A stretch of 64,000 bases of DNA from Syngnathus acus (GCF_901709675.1 NC_051106.1:9682001-9746000); one strand, 5' to 3'. Positions 42,301 through 58,970 are shown, counted from the first letter of the stretch. Program-made: numbers and translations. The notes: generated by a model not told the origin, from the letters alone.

Positions 42301-45300
42301 AGTAGTGCGGAATAAAATGCGACAAAAAGAGTCTCAGACACTTGACTTTCCTTACACGAGTATTAAAAACAGCAAGCACAATTATCGACGTGGAGAAAAG
42401 CTTTGTAAGAGCAGCAGAAAGGTGACATTTCAAACATCCCCATTTTTCCATGCAGAGCGAGCACTCAGCCCCGCCCTCCAAGTGACTGCTTTGTATCCCC
42501 CCCATTTAGTCACAGCGTGGTTATTCTCCAACTGGGCACTCTTCATGTTTCCCTCATTGACTTTTGCAAAGCACTTACTTTCTGCAAAGGCCCCAGCTGG
42601 CTGGATAGCCGTCTGAAGAACTTGCTTTATGGCAGGCTTTGCGAAGGTGAAATTTGAAAATCCAAATCTCGGGGTTAAGAAGCAATACTCACAATGATGT
42701 ATTACCTTCATAGTTGAGCTGTTCTGTGCCGCGTGACTATTAAAGATAGTTTTTAGGGAAAGCGCCAAGGACATGAGGGGAAAGTCAATCACATGGTTGA
42801 GAGGACTTCATTTTCTTTTTTTTTTACCCCTCTTTAAAATGTCACTGGCTGCAGTGCAGCTTTGAGTAAAATCTATTTCAAATCATGGTTCATGGTTGTA
42901 AGCTGTACAAGATATGTCAACGCCTCAGATAAAACAAATTTGGCAGAAAGGTTTTCCATACGTAAAAACGGATCAATAATATGACGACCAGGCGAACCTA
43001 GAGAACGATACTCTCGAATATAATTTGTTTTAATTGCCAGTTTGCTCCTCGGGTCGGGTAATTGCTGCAAGACTTTCGCCGCAGCAAACTTATCCTGTTT
43101 GAAGTACTCATCTAGACTCCTGGAAATGAGTCACTGCTCAACTTGCCCTCCGTACCATACGCCAGTGGGGAGTACGGCTACTAAAACGAAAACAGTGTGA
43201 AGTCAAAACGAGCCCCCGCAAAGAAAGGAGACATTTGATTTTGTTTCTTTGAATCAGCACTTTTTCACTAAGCTGCTGAAGTTTGTGAGCGTATCAGAAG
43301 TTTATGCCAAAAGAATGCAGCTCTGCTTACCATGTCAATGATCCAAACTGTAATGTCACTTTGGGCTTGTTTGCAAAGTTGCTACAAGGCCAAGTCATTT
43401 TTCCATAATAACAGTAAGTATTCTATTTGTCTGGTGCTCATGACTTAAGGAGCCGATCACGGTCCTAAACGGCCAAGGCAAGGTCATACAATAGTTAAAA
43501 CGCATTTCAGCATTCTAATGAGCCTCGTCTGCATTAAGCCCTGGTGGGAAAACGTGCAAAAGCCAAATTAAAAGGCAAAATAGCTTACAAATATTTCCAT
43601 AACTGCATTCTCAGCATGTCTTTGAATTCTAATTAGCCAGGGCTTACATCTTAAATATGAAGGGCAAATGGTCAAAGGATGCTGGCTGATGCTGGGGATC
43701 TTTAGAATTCCTGTTTGATACAGTTTTTTTTTTTCCTTTGCTTTCATGATTTATTCATAGTGCAACAAAAACATTTCCTCCAAACCAAGTGCAGCTGAAA
43801 GGCAAAGGAACGGTGGAGTTTAGTCTCCAAAGAGAGTTCGGTTACGAATCCAGAAGATAAACTTGAATTATTCATTCTACCTTTTCATTAATCTCGGAGA
43901 ACTAGAAAGTGGCTCACCTCCATGTGCAGGCGGAAGTTAATAATAGTTCCTTTTAACGGAAGCAGACCATGACTGAGGGAACAACTTGCCAAGGGTCAGC
44001 ACAAAGGTCAATAGGTACTGCCTCACCTATTATGGCTTGCAAACAACTTTGCTCAGGTGGAAAGCCAAGTCCTTGGAGGCAAGCTATTCATCAAGTGAAA
44101 CGGAGTGTTCTGAGATGTCTTCAAATGAGTGAAATCCATTTTCAAGTTTCATCAAATCATGTCTTTTTTAAAAAATAGGAAAGAAAACGGTGCAGTATGT
44201 GACATTTAAATGTCAGCCTTAAGTACATCACATATGACAACCGTTTCCTGCCATTCTTCTTTTGTTACTTTGAATTGACCTCTTGTACAGTCCACAATTA
44301 TTTTAATTTGAGCTAAAGTGTATTTTTGTTTTTCTGCTAACTGGCCACAAGAAAGTTTCAAAAGATGGTTGACCTCTTCAGTGGGACAAGTGAACTGATT
44401 CTGCATGCTACTGTTTGTGTATAGCAAGTGAATTCAATTCCTCCAGCATCTATTGAGGGAACTGTGCAATATACAGCATGGAGTGAGATGGTTATTTATT
44501 CACAAGGACAATGCCACAGAGGCCTGTTCAATTTTATGACTGTTGCTGCCCTCCTCTCTCGTTTTGTTGCACTTTTTCTTTGTGAGCTGTCCCCAGTGGC
44601 TAACACGCACTCTGGTGGAGAATTGATTACAACTTGAGGATTAGGCCCGACATTTGCATGGTGACCACATGTCCTTGAGCTGGAGCATGTGGCCCAACAG
44701 TGCTTGAAGTTAAAGAACCACAGTCAACATAGATTATACTGTATGTGTTTTTGCCTGCTGGGTTATTTCTAATAAGCATAGATAACCCACCCAGGATTCT
44801 GGGAAAGTGGAAGTACTTTAGAAAGAATGTAAAGGTCAAATTCATAGCAGATGAAGCTGCATTTATTTGAAAGGTCAATATATCCATTTTCTATACCGCT
44901 CGTCCACACACCGGTCTGCCATGTGACAAATATTGACAACTCTTCCCAAATGTTACGTTTTGCATGATCACAAAAAGGTTGCTCAATCTTTTTTTTCATC
45001 TATTTTATATACCCAGGTTGTACACATATGCTCTCTGGATTAAATTTGAACACATTATATACAATTCAAGATAAAGAACTTCATAAAAAAAAAAAATACT
45101 ACTCCTTTCTGTTATAAATGCTCCATTCTGTCTGTCCACACATCAAAATTATCTTTCAAGTGTAGCGAGGGAAGATAAAAATGACCACCACCGTGCAGAG
45201 AAAAACGGAGAAGGCTCGATGCAACCCAAATGGAATGACAAATGTTGATGACTAACGGCAAAATAGCCTCCCAGACATGCGCCACCTGCTTACCAGGAGA

Positions 45301-46250
45301 GGCCCACTGATGCCAGCACCACAGGGATTGTGTGACTTCGCAGCAAAAATAAAGCAGGTCTGCAAAAAGATGGAGCAAATGTTTGAAAGACAGTGGTGCA
45401 GAAATATCGAATATGTTTATGTTAAATATTTGTAAATCGTGTCTATCAGAATGATCAACTCTATTTTCACGGCAGACCTCCAAATTTGTCTGCCTGCTCC
45501 TCGAGCAATTTCACTAAAATCACGTGTCATAACTAAAGTCAGCTCCCAGCTGGTCAAAGGTCTATTCTACTTTCAGCCATCAGGTTATCAGGTGTGCCGG
45601 GTTGAGTCAAATAAAACGCCACCATTGTCGCCAAAGCGCACTGCATGGTGCAGCGTGGGCTACTAAACTCCCAAATATGCTAAACTAAGCTTGCACCAGC
45701 ATGAAAATGAAGATGCACCAGTTTTACGCCCAATTGCATGCTTCGAAGTCAACAAAAATAAAGCCCATGATGTGTTAACTGAATTATCCAATTTTGCGTT
45801 CCAACTTGAATTGACCTTTTTTCTTTGAAGGACCCTTGTGAGTCTATTATTTCGGGATTTTTTTTTCTCTCTCACAAATTACAAGCAGCTTTAAATAACG
45901 GTTTAATTGCTATGTCCCTATGGGATCATTAGCAATGTCAGTCCAATGACTCAGACAACCTAAACACTTTGTGCTGCTTGCCATGTGTGATCTTTGGGTG
46001 GCGGCCAAATGATGCACTTGCGTGACATGCAAAGATACATGAAGAGATAAAGAATAATTGAGATGAAAAGCCTGCAAGTGCTGAAAACTAAATGATCTAC
46101 TGCCATCTAGTGGACATAAGCATAAACTTCCATTTTACGTTTGTGGGGACAATCTCTCCCCTTTAGTGAGTGCACAGTCCTATTCAGACAGACTCCTTAA
46201 AAAATCTAGTCTAAATTCTGGACCATCATCTTCTGTCAAACACGTTTTGT
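39347..46250. other. Gene-poor region between kcnf1 and mocs1
   Basis: About 7 kb without recognisable exons on either strand. It begins with the kcnf1 3'UTR (AATAAA near 39693). A poly-C then CT microsatellite lies at about 40038-40081. The remainder is AT-rich and mostly non-repetitive by eye, so it could hold distal regulatory elements, but none can be named from one sequence. Confidence 0.6.
40038..40081. repeat. Poly-C / (CT)n low-complexity tract
   Basis: About 18 C in a row interrupted by T, then roughly nine CT dinucleotides. Confidence 0.9.
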
Positions 46251-46287
46251 GCACTACAGTGTGCAGTGAAGGTTCACTCCGAGATGG

Positions 46288-46337
46288 ACTACAGTTCCCA
46301 GGGTGCAAGCGTTTGTGACGTCACGTGCTCCCATTGG
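46288..46337 (+). promoter_or_regulatory. mocs1: mocs1 core promoter: ZNF143-like, CRE/E-box and CCAAT motifs
   Basis: Three elements occur within 50 bp: ACTACAGTTCCCAGGGTGC (46288-46306, ZNF143/STAF-like), GTGACGTCACGTG (46315-46327, a perfect CRE palindrome overlapping a CACGTG E-box) and ATTGG (46333-46337, inverted CCAAT). They lie 110-160 bp upstream of the ATG at 46448, a plausible TATA-less housekeeping promoter. Factor names rest on motif similarity. Confidence 0.65.
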
Positions 46338-46447
46338 CTCCCAAATATGACGGACGACCTTTGCTCTTCCGTCCTGGCGTGTTTATCTCGTGGAGACTTT
46401 CACTTCAGACTTCTGTCAACATATGGAGACAGCAGAAAGATAACGCC

Positions 46448-49400
46448 ATGGCGTCGACCCTACGTTTTGGCTTACAAGACACACACAGGAGTGTCCGAAA
46501 ACTCTTGATTCAGTGCCCGATCGGAGCTGGTGGAAGACCTTTCTCTAGTGCGACTTACAAAAGCGAACTTAATTCCACAATAGCTTCCCCTGACTTTAAA
46601 ACATCTGCAAAAACTTTGACAAGACAGGTAATCTTATTATTATATTATTCATATTTAATTTTCTGGAATAGTTGCAAAGGCACCATTTGAGATAGGTGGG
46701 GCATTATGGCCTATTAAACCAGTACAAAGGTGTCGTTAATGATCGCTCTAAATACTTGCGACAGTTTTATCTTGAAAATGATCTTTTTTAAAATGAGTCT
46801 TATGTAATATGAATTTATTCTCAGAGAAAACCGAAATTGTGATTTCCGTTAAGTTATAATCAGAATTAAAAAAATAAATAAATAAACGTGTGTAATGAAT
46901 GAATATAGTGTACATGTTTCACTGTTTTGAATGGTATTACTAGAATACTTTTCCATGATATTTTAATTTGAAATATCAGAACTTAATTTTAACTTAATTT
47001 TCTTTTTTAATGCTGTGTAGTCAGAAAAAGTCAAATTTGTAGCCAATAAAAATAATGAACTCAGCATTTACACACTTAGAACCAAAGTTAATATGATGTT
47101 GATTTAGCTGCCGTTCTTTGTATAACTACTCATTTAAAATAGGATTTGTTGTTTTGTCTTTATAAACAAAAGTGGAATTGCTTTGACAGGAGGTGAATGC
47201 ATAACTAAACGACAAGTCTTGTGTTTGACTTTACAAAGCTACTGTACATCATTATTGGCAGGCAAGGCTCACGAGACTTGAGACCTTGTGCAACGTGACT
47301 TCCTCGGGAGGGCCGTTTACCACTTCGAAATGATTAGCCAGCTTTTTTCTTCAGCCAGCTGTCGTAAACGCAATGGCCAATTTCCGTTTCGAAAGCAGCA
47401 TGAACTATTTGTACATGTACTATTTATTACTACTTGTCAAATGACTTTTCTTTAGGAGAAGCTTGGGAAGAACAACATTCCCTTCTCATCGTTCTTGACG
47501 GACAACTTTGGCCGGAGACACAATTACTTACGTATCTCCCTGACTGAGAAATGCAACCTGCGCTGTAAGTCTACCTGCCAGCCTGGAGCTTGCCCAAATT
47601 TACATGAAGACAACTCAGACCATGAGAGACAAAAGACAATGTCTCGATCATTTTCAGGTCAGTACTGCATGCCAGAGGAGGGTGTGAAACTTACACCACG
47701 AGGCCAGCTTCTGTCCACTGCAGAAGTACTGACGCTCGCTCGCCTCTTTGTCAAAGAGGGCGTGGAGAAGATTCGTCTCACTGGAGGAGAGCCGCTCATC
47801 AGACCTGATGTGCTGGACATCATTGGTAACACTTTTTGACAAATAATTGGAGAAGTCTTGAGGGTATAGACTCATTTTGTGATTAACCATGCAGTTCTTT
47901 TTTGATATATTATTATTTATTTGATTTCTTCTCATCTGTACAGCTGAGTTGAGAAAATTGGAAGGTCTGAAGAGCATCGCGGTGACAACAAATGGCATGA
48001 ACCTGGCCAAACTCTTGCCTCGACTCAAAGATGCGGGCCTGGACCTGATCAACATCAGTTTGGATTCACTCGTACCTGCCAAGTTTGAATTCATCGTCAG
48101 GCGAAAAGGTCCGCTTGCACTTTGAAGTTAAATACGAGACTGGTGAGGTTTAAGATGGGCCATTTGACACCAGGACTCTCCTGCTACATTTCTCAATTGT
48201 TTTTGGCTCCAACTATGTTGAAATCCACTCTATGAATCTATAAGCGGTTTCTGCCGGATGTGGATCAGTTTCACTTTGACAGCAGGCTCCGCTCTGTGTG
48301 GTGGGCGTACGGATGGAATGCACAGATGGAGCAACCGAGATGGAGAAATAAGGAAGAGAGAAAGTTCTGGCAACTGAACCATTTTGCTTGCTTTTTCTAA
48401 TCCTTGAAAAGTTAACAGACTGCGTTAAGACTGATAAATGTCTCATGATGTTCAACTTTCCCCTTCTTTTTTCACAGGTTTCCACAAGGTCATGGAAGGC
48501 ATTGATAAGGCCATTGAAATGGGCTACGACCCAGTCAAGGTGTCGTGTCGTTTTTCTTTTTCCCTTTCAAATGCACTCAGACAAAACAAGGTTTGAAAAG
48601 AAATAGAGGGAAAACAGAACAAAAGAAACAAAAATGCTGTGATGAGGTCTGCTCGTCTGAAGTTGGATAAGGTCCTATTTTCTTTTTATTTAGTATTATA
48701 TTTTACTGGGCTCTCATTTTTCAAAGGAAAAACTCCTGCACACTATCTGACACACTCTTTTGTCCTTTAATTCAACACTTTTGAGTCACAATGACCTTCC
48801 TCAGCCTGAAAAAAAAAGAAGGCTGTTTTGAAGCGGTCATTGGCTGGCCTGATGAAGGTGGCTGTGACCCAAACTTTGGTTTAAAGGACTAAAGAATGAG
48901 AGTGTGCGCCAGAGCTTTTTCTCTATCATCTCTGACTTTTCAAATGAAAAAACACATTTGGTCTAATATTCAATAAGGCAAACTAACAATGGCTCTTTTA
49001 TAAGGGCACTCGCTATTGTCTACTTGCGTCATTTAATGTGCGCGTGGTTGCATGCGACACAACGGACGCTATGACTCACTTCCCGTCTCGCCCGTGGAGA
49101 ATATGCAATTTCAGCGATTTCATTCATCGGCAGTCGAAAAACAAAAAGTTTTGGATGGACACCTGAGTGGCGTTTGTTGTGGTGTGCAACCTGCTTTAGG
49201 TCAACTGCGTGGTCATGCGAGGCCTGAACGAAGACGAGCTGCTTGATTTTGTTGCTTTGACAGAGAAGAAGCCTTTGGAAGTGCGCTTCATCGAATACAT
49301 GCCATTTGATGGTTAGTGGACTGGCTGAGATTTTGCATTTCACCTACATTTTGTGATTGGCTATCATGTCTGAATTGACCGAGCAATCAATGACATGTAG

Positions 49401-51192
49401 AGTGAATAGAATTGCAATTTTTTAAAAGAGTCAAAAATGTTCTTTGCCTAAATCTGGATTAAGTGCGTATCTTCTTCTGTTTGCAGGCAACAAATGGAAC
49501 TTTAAAAAGATGGTGAGCTACCAGGAGATGTTGGATCATATTAAGCAGCAGTGGGCCAACCTAGAAACGCTTCCAACCGGACACTCAGACACAGCAAAGG
49601 TCATCATCATCATTTTCAACTTCTCTTTTTGATTTTGTTTTCACTTTGTATTGCTGCCCTTTTTGTTCAGTGCTTTGAGGCTATCGGATCGGGCTAGCCG
49701 AAGCGAGGCACATCAAACTTTGTATATATATAATTGACTTCATATATGATGAAGCCCCCCAAAAATGTTTTGCTTCGTCACGACATCCTCTTTCTCCGCG
49801 GTGTTCCAACAGACATTCAAAGTGCCCGGCTTTAAAGGACAGCTCGGCTTCATCACCTCCATGTCGGAGCATTTCTGCGGCTCGTGTAACCGCTTACGCA
49901 TCACCGCAGATGGCAACCTCAAGGTAAAAAGCGTGGGGATGCTCATACTCTACAAACGCTTTGATGTTTCTGCCATGTGTCCTCAGGTGTGTTTGTTCGG
50001 TAACTCCGAAGTGTCCCTAAGAGATGTTTTGCGCTCCGGAGCGTCAGATGAAGAGTTGCTGCAAATAATCGGCGCTGCTGTGGGCAGGAAGAAGAAACAA
50101 CATGCTGGTAAGAACTTGTCTTTTTCACTTCTGCTCTTGTGTGGTCGGTGTTAACAGAGTGACTGCTTTTCAGGCATGTTCAATATCTCCCAAATGAAGA
50201 ACAGACCTATGATCCTCATCGGTGGGTGATACGGCAGCTGTACGTACAAACGCACACTAGTCTGTCGTCAACTCAGATTTTCTCTCACCCCTTTGAATCA
50301 ATGTCCACTCACAACATTAGGTTGTAGAGGCCTGTAGACTTCAGCTGAAGGTTATCTTTATATGACACTTTTTCTTTTTCCAGGCAACATACAGGCGGAC
50401 ACTAACTGCTGTTCAACAAAAGGCATAAATGGCAGTTTCAATGAGAAGAAACAGAGAGCAGCCTTTATCCAAGTACCACAGCACTTGTCTGACTTTATCG
50501 GCGGTCAAACTGCCTCCCATTCTCACCCTAACGCTGTGAGTTCCAACCCCCAGACAAAGAATCTTAGACCCTTCCCCAGACACCTACTAATGAAGGCCAC
50601 AGTCAAGTGTACACAACAGAACGTTCAACAATATCACAGTAAGACTCCCAGCCAAGAGCTCCAGCACGCACAGTCCGCGAGTGAGACAGGTGACCCTCGC
50701 CTGGATGGCACCCCAGAAGCCCAGCTGACCCACACAGATGCTCAAGGCCGAGCAAGCATGGTGGATGTTGGCAGTAAGTCGCCGACGCGCCGAGCAGCCC
50801 AGGCCCGCGCCACCGTCCTGTTGAGCCCCGTCGCCTTCGGGCTGCTGCAGAAAAACCAGCTGGCTAAGGGCGACGCCTTGGCGGTAGCCCAGTTGGCCGG
50901 CATCATGGGCTCCAAACAGACATCAGCCCTCATCCCGCTCTGTCACCCGCTCCCGTTAGACCACACCTCGGTCACCCTGGAACTGGAGCAGCGGCGCAAC
51001 GCTGTGGTGGTCACGGCATGCTGTCGCACCACCGGCAGGACAGGGGTCGAGATGGAGGCTTTGACTGCAGTTTCCATAGCAGCGTTGACTATTTATGACA
51101 TGTGCAAGGCTGTGAGCCATGACATCACCATTACTGACATACAACTACTCAGTAAAACTGGGGGGAAGAGGGACTTTCTACCAAATACATGA
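46448..51192 (+). CDS. mocs1: MOCS1, molybdenum cofactor step-1 protein (MOCS1A-MOCS1B fused form)
   Basis: Converts GTP to cyclic pyranopterin monophosphate in mitochondria, the first step of molybdenum cofactor synthesis. Eleven exons join in phase to 665 residues: 46448-46627, 47456-47564, 47658-47825, 47944-48108, 48478-48539, 49200-49311, 49487-49599, 49813-49923, 49987-50107, 50174-50221 and 50384-51192. MOCS1A is a radical SAM protein (MoaA family): CNLRCQYC spans the exon 2/3 junction and binds the first 4Fe-4S cluster; [24 protein letters not shown] and the C-terminal [13 protein letters not shown] complete it. MOCS1B is MoaC-like: [50 protein letters not shown] and ISKTGG-like LSKTGGK. 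The basic first exon could serve as a mitochondrial targeting sequence. One donor (GTCCGC after exon 4) is weak. Confidence 0.95.
50174..50229 (+). CDS. mocs1: Alternative MOCS1A-only ending (double-glycine stop)
   Basis: If the donor at 50221/50222 is not used, exon 10 reads on to ...MILIGG and TGA at 50227-50229, giving a 398-residue MOCS1A with the C-terminal Gly-Gly tail that MoaA/MOCS1A enzymes need. If it is used, the second glycine is lost and the frame continues into MOCS1B. Human MOCS1 is known to use this same choice. Confidence 0.85.
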
Positions 51193-51453
51193 TGAAACAT
51201 GTGAGATTTGTTTCCTGTGAGGTCTTCCATTATGCAGCGACTCCTCGTTGACACTGGTCCTTAAATTGACTGGACTTTATTTTCCCTGTGTAAAAGCTCA
51301 ATTGATTCTAGATGTAAGAGTTTTTAAAATATGTATTAAATTTGTCAACCTGAATATTGTACATTATGTCTTTAACTACAAGAGAAAAAATATTAGAAAC
51401 ATATCTTATACACCTGAAGCCTAAACCAACAAACTGGTTCAACAGATTTGTGT

Positions 51454-51550
51454 TGCCGTCTTACACTCTGACCACTGGGTAGCGACAAAAGCTCCCAAAG
51501 AGCTTCTCTTCATGCTTTCTTCATTGCCAATCAGCCTTCAAAGTGTTTGT
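51454..51550. repeat. Direct repeat, copy 1
   Basis: Shares the words GTCTTACACTCTGACCACTG and AAAGCTCCCAAAGAGCTTCT with a second copy at 51957-52052; about 85-90% identical by eye. Confidence 0.85.
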
Positions 51551-51956
51551 TGATTTGATAAGTGCATTAAAGCTTACAGATCACATTGTGTCATCTCAAG
51601 CTTACCTTTTTACTGTGTCCGTCCTTTCCATCGATTGAAGGAACCGAACCATCAACGAAACAGTCTTTCGGCGAATCCTTCTCAATACTGACAAAAGACT
51701 TGTGAAAAACTCGTCCTTGAACAATCAGATGTGGCAAGACTGCTGGAAAAATGAAATTTGACCAGGCACTGATGCTGGGGATGGCTGCAATGAATTGTGT
51801 GGATTGATGCATCCAACAACAAACATTTTGATCTTTCCACTTTGGCATCCTTGACTTGTTTGCACTACTTGTTTGATAGTCCCGCCCCAAATGATGCACC
51901 CTAATAGATACAAACAGGTAACACCTGGAGGATCTATGTATTTGTGCTGCATGCTT

Positions 51957-52052
51957 TTGTCGTCTTACACTCTGACCACTGGGTGGCGACAAAAGCTCCC
52001 AAAGAGCTTCTCTTCACTTTCCGCATTGGCACTCAGCCTCCAAAGTGTCTTA
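51957..52052. repeat. Direct repeat, copy 2
   Basis: Second copy of the block at 51454-51550 in the same orientation, about 500 bp away. Identity falls off after CAGCCTCCAAAGTGT. Confidence 0.85.
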
Positions 52053-53199
52053 AAGAGGCATTTGGAAAATAATCTAGAATGCAAAATTAATAACAATAAC
52101 CCACAAAGTCCAAGTTGGAAATGTATTTTATTTTTATTTATTTTAAATTAACAAACACAGCTATTTACATATTGCTGTTTTTTTCTTTTGGATTTTTTTT
52201 TTTTTAACAGTTAAAGCATTTGGAAAATAAGTCATAGTAGTTGAAAACAGGCAATAGACAGTAGATGACATGTACAGTAGAAGATTTACGTCAATGGCTT
52301 TCCTATGTGTGTTAAGGAGTCGCAAACTATCTTGACTTACAGACACAGAATCTCTTTTTGGTTATCACTTCTTTTCTTTCTTCTTTTTTTTTGTCGCGCG
52401 GGAACCGAGATTTCTTTTTGCATCTGCATGAAACCACACTCTATTGCCAAAAGAGAAAAAGAGAAATTTCCGCCTAGGTAGCAGCATATTGTTATCATAT
52501 TAAAATGTCAATTTGTCTGCATCCAGCGCAAGATCATTTAACACCCACAAACTTCTTTAGGAATGTTTGAAGCGTTTCCACTATGACCGCTTTATCCTTC
52601 TCAGTGCAATTACCAACATCTTTGTTACAAAAAGTAATCATTAAAAAATGTCCCATGTTTGTGTTTCAACCCAGTTTCGATGTCTTATTATTATTCCTTC
52701 TGTATTGCAAAACACTCTTATTTATTGTTTTAAGCCATTTAGGCCGAAGGTACCAAGTACCAAGTTTTTGTTTGTTTGTTATTTTTCCTTTAAAAAGACA
52801 GCTGTTACAAACACAGTATAAACAGGGTTGACATCATTGACAGCTGGTGACAGTCTGGTTAGACCACAGTGGCTTTTTTCATATTAGCGCAAAAAAATGC
52901 CTCCTTTTCTCTCTCACACAAAAACAAACAAAGAAAAGGATTAGAAATGTCATACAATGCTTTTTGGTTTTGTCAAACCTGACCTGCCCTTAGTGGCAGT
53001 GTTGACAAAAGGTAAGACCTTTTTATTTTCCCCCCCACAATGTGAGCAAAAAGGGCCAACGTGAGAGCCAGTGAAAAAACTTTGTCCTCTTTGAAATGTT
53101 TGAAAAGAAATTCCTGATGTTGTACAGCGGCCCTGTTTGTTTATTTGGTACTACTATCACGCAGCCTGCGTTCTTTCAAGATGGCAACAATATAAAGAG

Positions 53200-53230
53200 C
53201 ACACACACACGCACACACGCACACACACTC
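53200..53230. repeat. (AC)n microsatellite
   Basis: CA repeats with occasional CG interruptions, downstream of fosl2. Confidence 0.9.
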
Positions 53231-53842
53231 AACACACATTTGTCTTAAACATCAGGTACACAACCACTGAGGTGAAGCACACCAATATTAATGTAGTCAA
53301 GTCACATTGGCAAACTAGATCGCCTTGACAAAGGCGCCATCAATTTGTAACACCGAAGACCATGATGCTTTTCTACAGGCAGATGACGGAGGAAAACACT
53401 TTTTTTCAGCACACAAAATACAGTTAAAGTGATGAATCAAGGTCCTTGGGGGTGGGGGGGGGTTCAGGACACATCTTCAAATAAAGACGCTTAAGTGTTT
53501 GCTCATTTTCTTTCGTGTTGTGACCTCTTTCTGTTGATTCGTCTTTGCAGAGTGCAAGTGGTCATGGCTTTGAATTCTTTCTTCAAAAAATAGATTTTTA
53601 TAGATATAGCTATATACATATATGAAGAACTAACTAATTTTGTTTCTGATCTGAAGTCCCCAGGGCCAGATTTCAAGGGAGAGTCTTGCGTAAACACGTT
53701 GACACTGTAAGAGTTGAAATGGCAAAGCAATGACACAAGTCCAACACGCAGCGTAGCCCTTGTGAGGTCTCTCTCCCTGCGAAAGGGGGGCACGGCTCAC
53801 GTGGTCCAAATGCGCCTCGGGCCACAGTCTTTCGGACCGTCC

Positions 53843-58071
<4,229 letters not shown>

Positions 58072-58970
58072 GATCCAGGAAGAAAATAGAAGATATCAGG
58101 AGACTTGTTGTGCGCGCAGATTACGCGGTAGAAAATCCTCGCTCGTATCAAAAGGCACCAAAAGGGTGGACAGGAAAAAAAGAAAGAAAAAAAAAATCCT
58201 CCAATTCGACTGCTTGATACTTTTCCAGAAAAGTGTAGCGCGTGGATTTCGAGTCACCTAGAACATCACAGCGATGTCAGCTAATGGAAGTGAGTGTCTG
58301 TTTGTTCTTCAAGAGGTGCAAGGTGCGCGAATTTATCACGTTAAAATCCACGGACTCAAAATGACACTCACTTTTATTTTGCCTCTCGGTCCTTCTCTGT
58401 ATTTTCCAGTGTCTTGCCGATTTTGCGTGGTCTGTGGCGTTCGCGGAACACTTCGATGCTAGTTTTTTTTTTTTCCTTTTTTTTTTTAAAACCACACTTC
58501 CTACAGATGACTCACTTCAATGGCACTATCGAGAAGCGCAACTGCTTTTCAACACCGACGAAGGAACCCACGTCACGCAGATGGGCGTTGCGATTTGAAC
58601 CGAAGGGGAGGAGGCCCGGCCCGGCCCGCCCGGCCCGGGCGTCTTTAGAATCAAGTGGCGAAATAGGCAGCCTTGTTAAAAGCTTCCTCCCGTGGATGCT
58701 GGCGTAAGAATTACACCGTGGGTACAACCGAAATAGAGCCCTTTAAACGTACGAGGACATTTCTGGGCCGGTTCCGGACGTCAGAAGCAGCTGCGAGGTT
58801 GATTCGGTCCATTGACGCATGTTTCCTAAAATGGGCAGTTGCGTCAGAAAGTGCTCAGTGTGGGTTTCCTTGGTAAAGAAAACAGCGCGGCGTACTGGAG
58901 GGATTCCCTCCCCGCCGAGCACAGCAACTCTGCACCGCGCTACGTCGGTCCACTTCGCATCCTGACTAGT
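58072..58970 (-). promoter_or_regulatory. fosl2: fosl2 promoter and CpG-rich 5' region
   Basis: Contains a consensus AP-1 site TGACTCA at 58508-58514, about 440 bp upstream of the ATG, a very GC-rich block with CCCGGCC repeats at about 58611-58640, and further TGCGTCAG and TGACGCA half-sites near 58815-58850. The AP-1 site suits the known autoregulation of Fos-family genes. The transcription start is not determined. Confidence 0.5.

Larger units (their letters stand above)
51193..53842. other. mocs1 3' region, repeated block and fosl2 3'UTR
   Basis: Convergent gene ends. It contains two copies of an approximately 90-bp block, poly-T tracts near 52190-52205, and an (AC)n microsatellite at about 53200-53230. 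Minus-strand AATAAA signals near 53018-53023 suit fosl2. ATTAAA near 51337 and 51568 suit mocs1. No further gene is seen. Confidence 0.55.

Noticed and set aside
41800-42800. Cluster of medium open frames in the kcnf1-mocs1 gap
   Set aside because: No homology, no splice-linked partners, composition like surrounding non-coding DNA.
47495-47839. Stand-alone mocs1-like protein with [11 protein letters not shown] insert
   Set aside because: This is read-through of intron 2; conserved motif order and exon phases require splicing. Kept only as a possible retention form.
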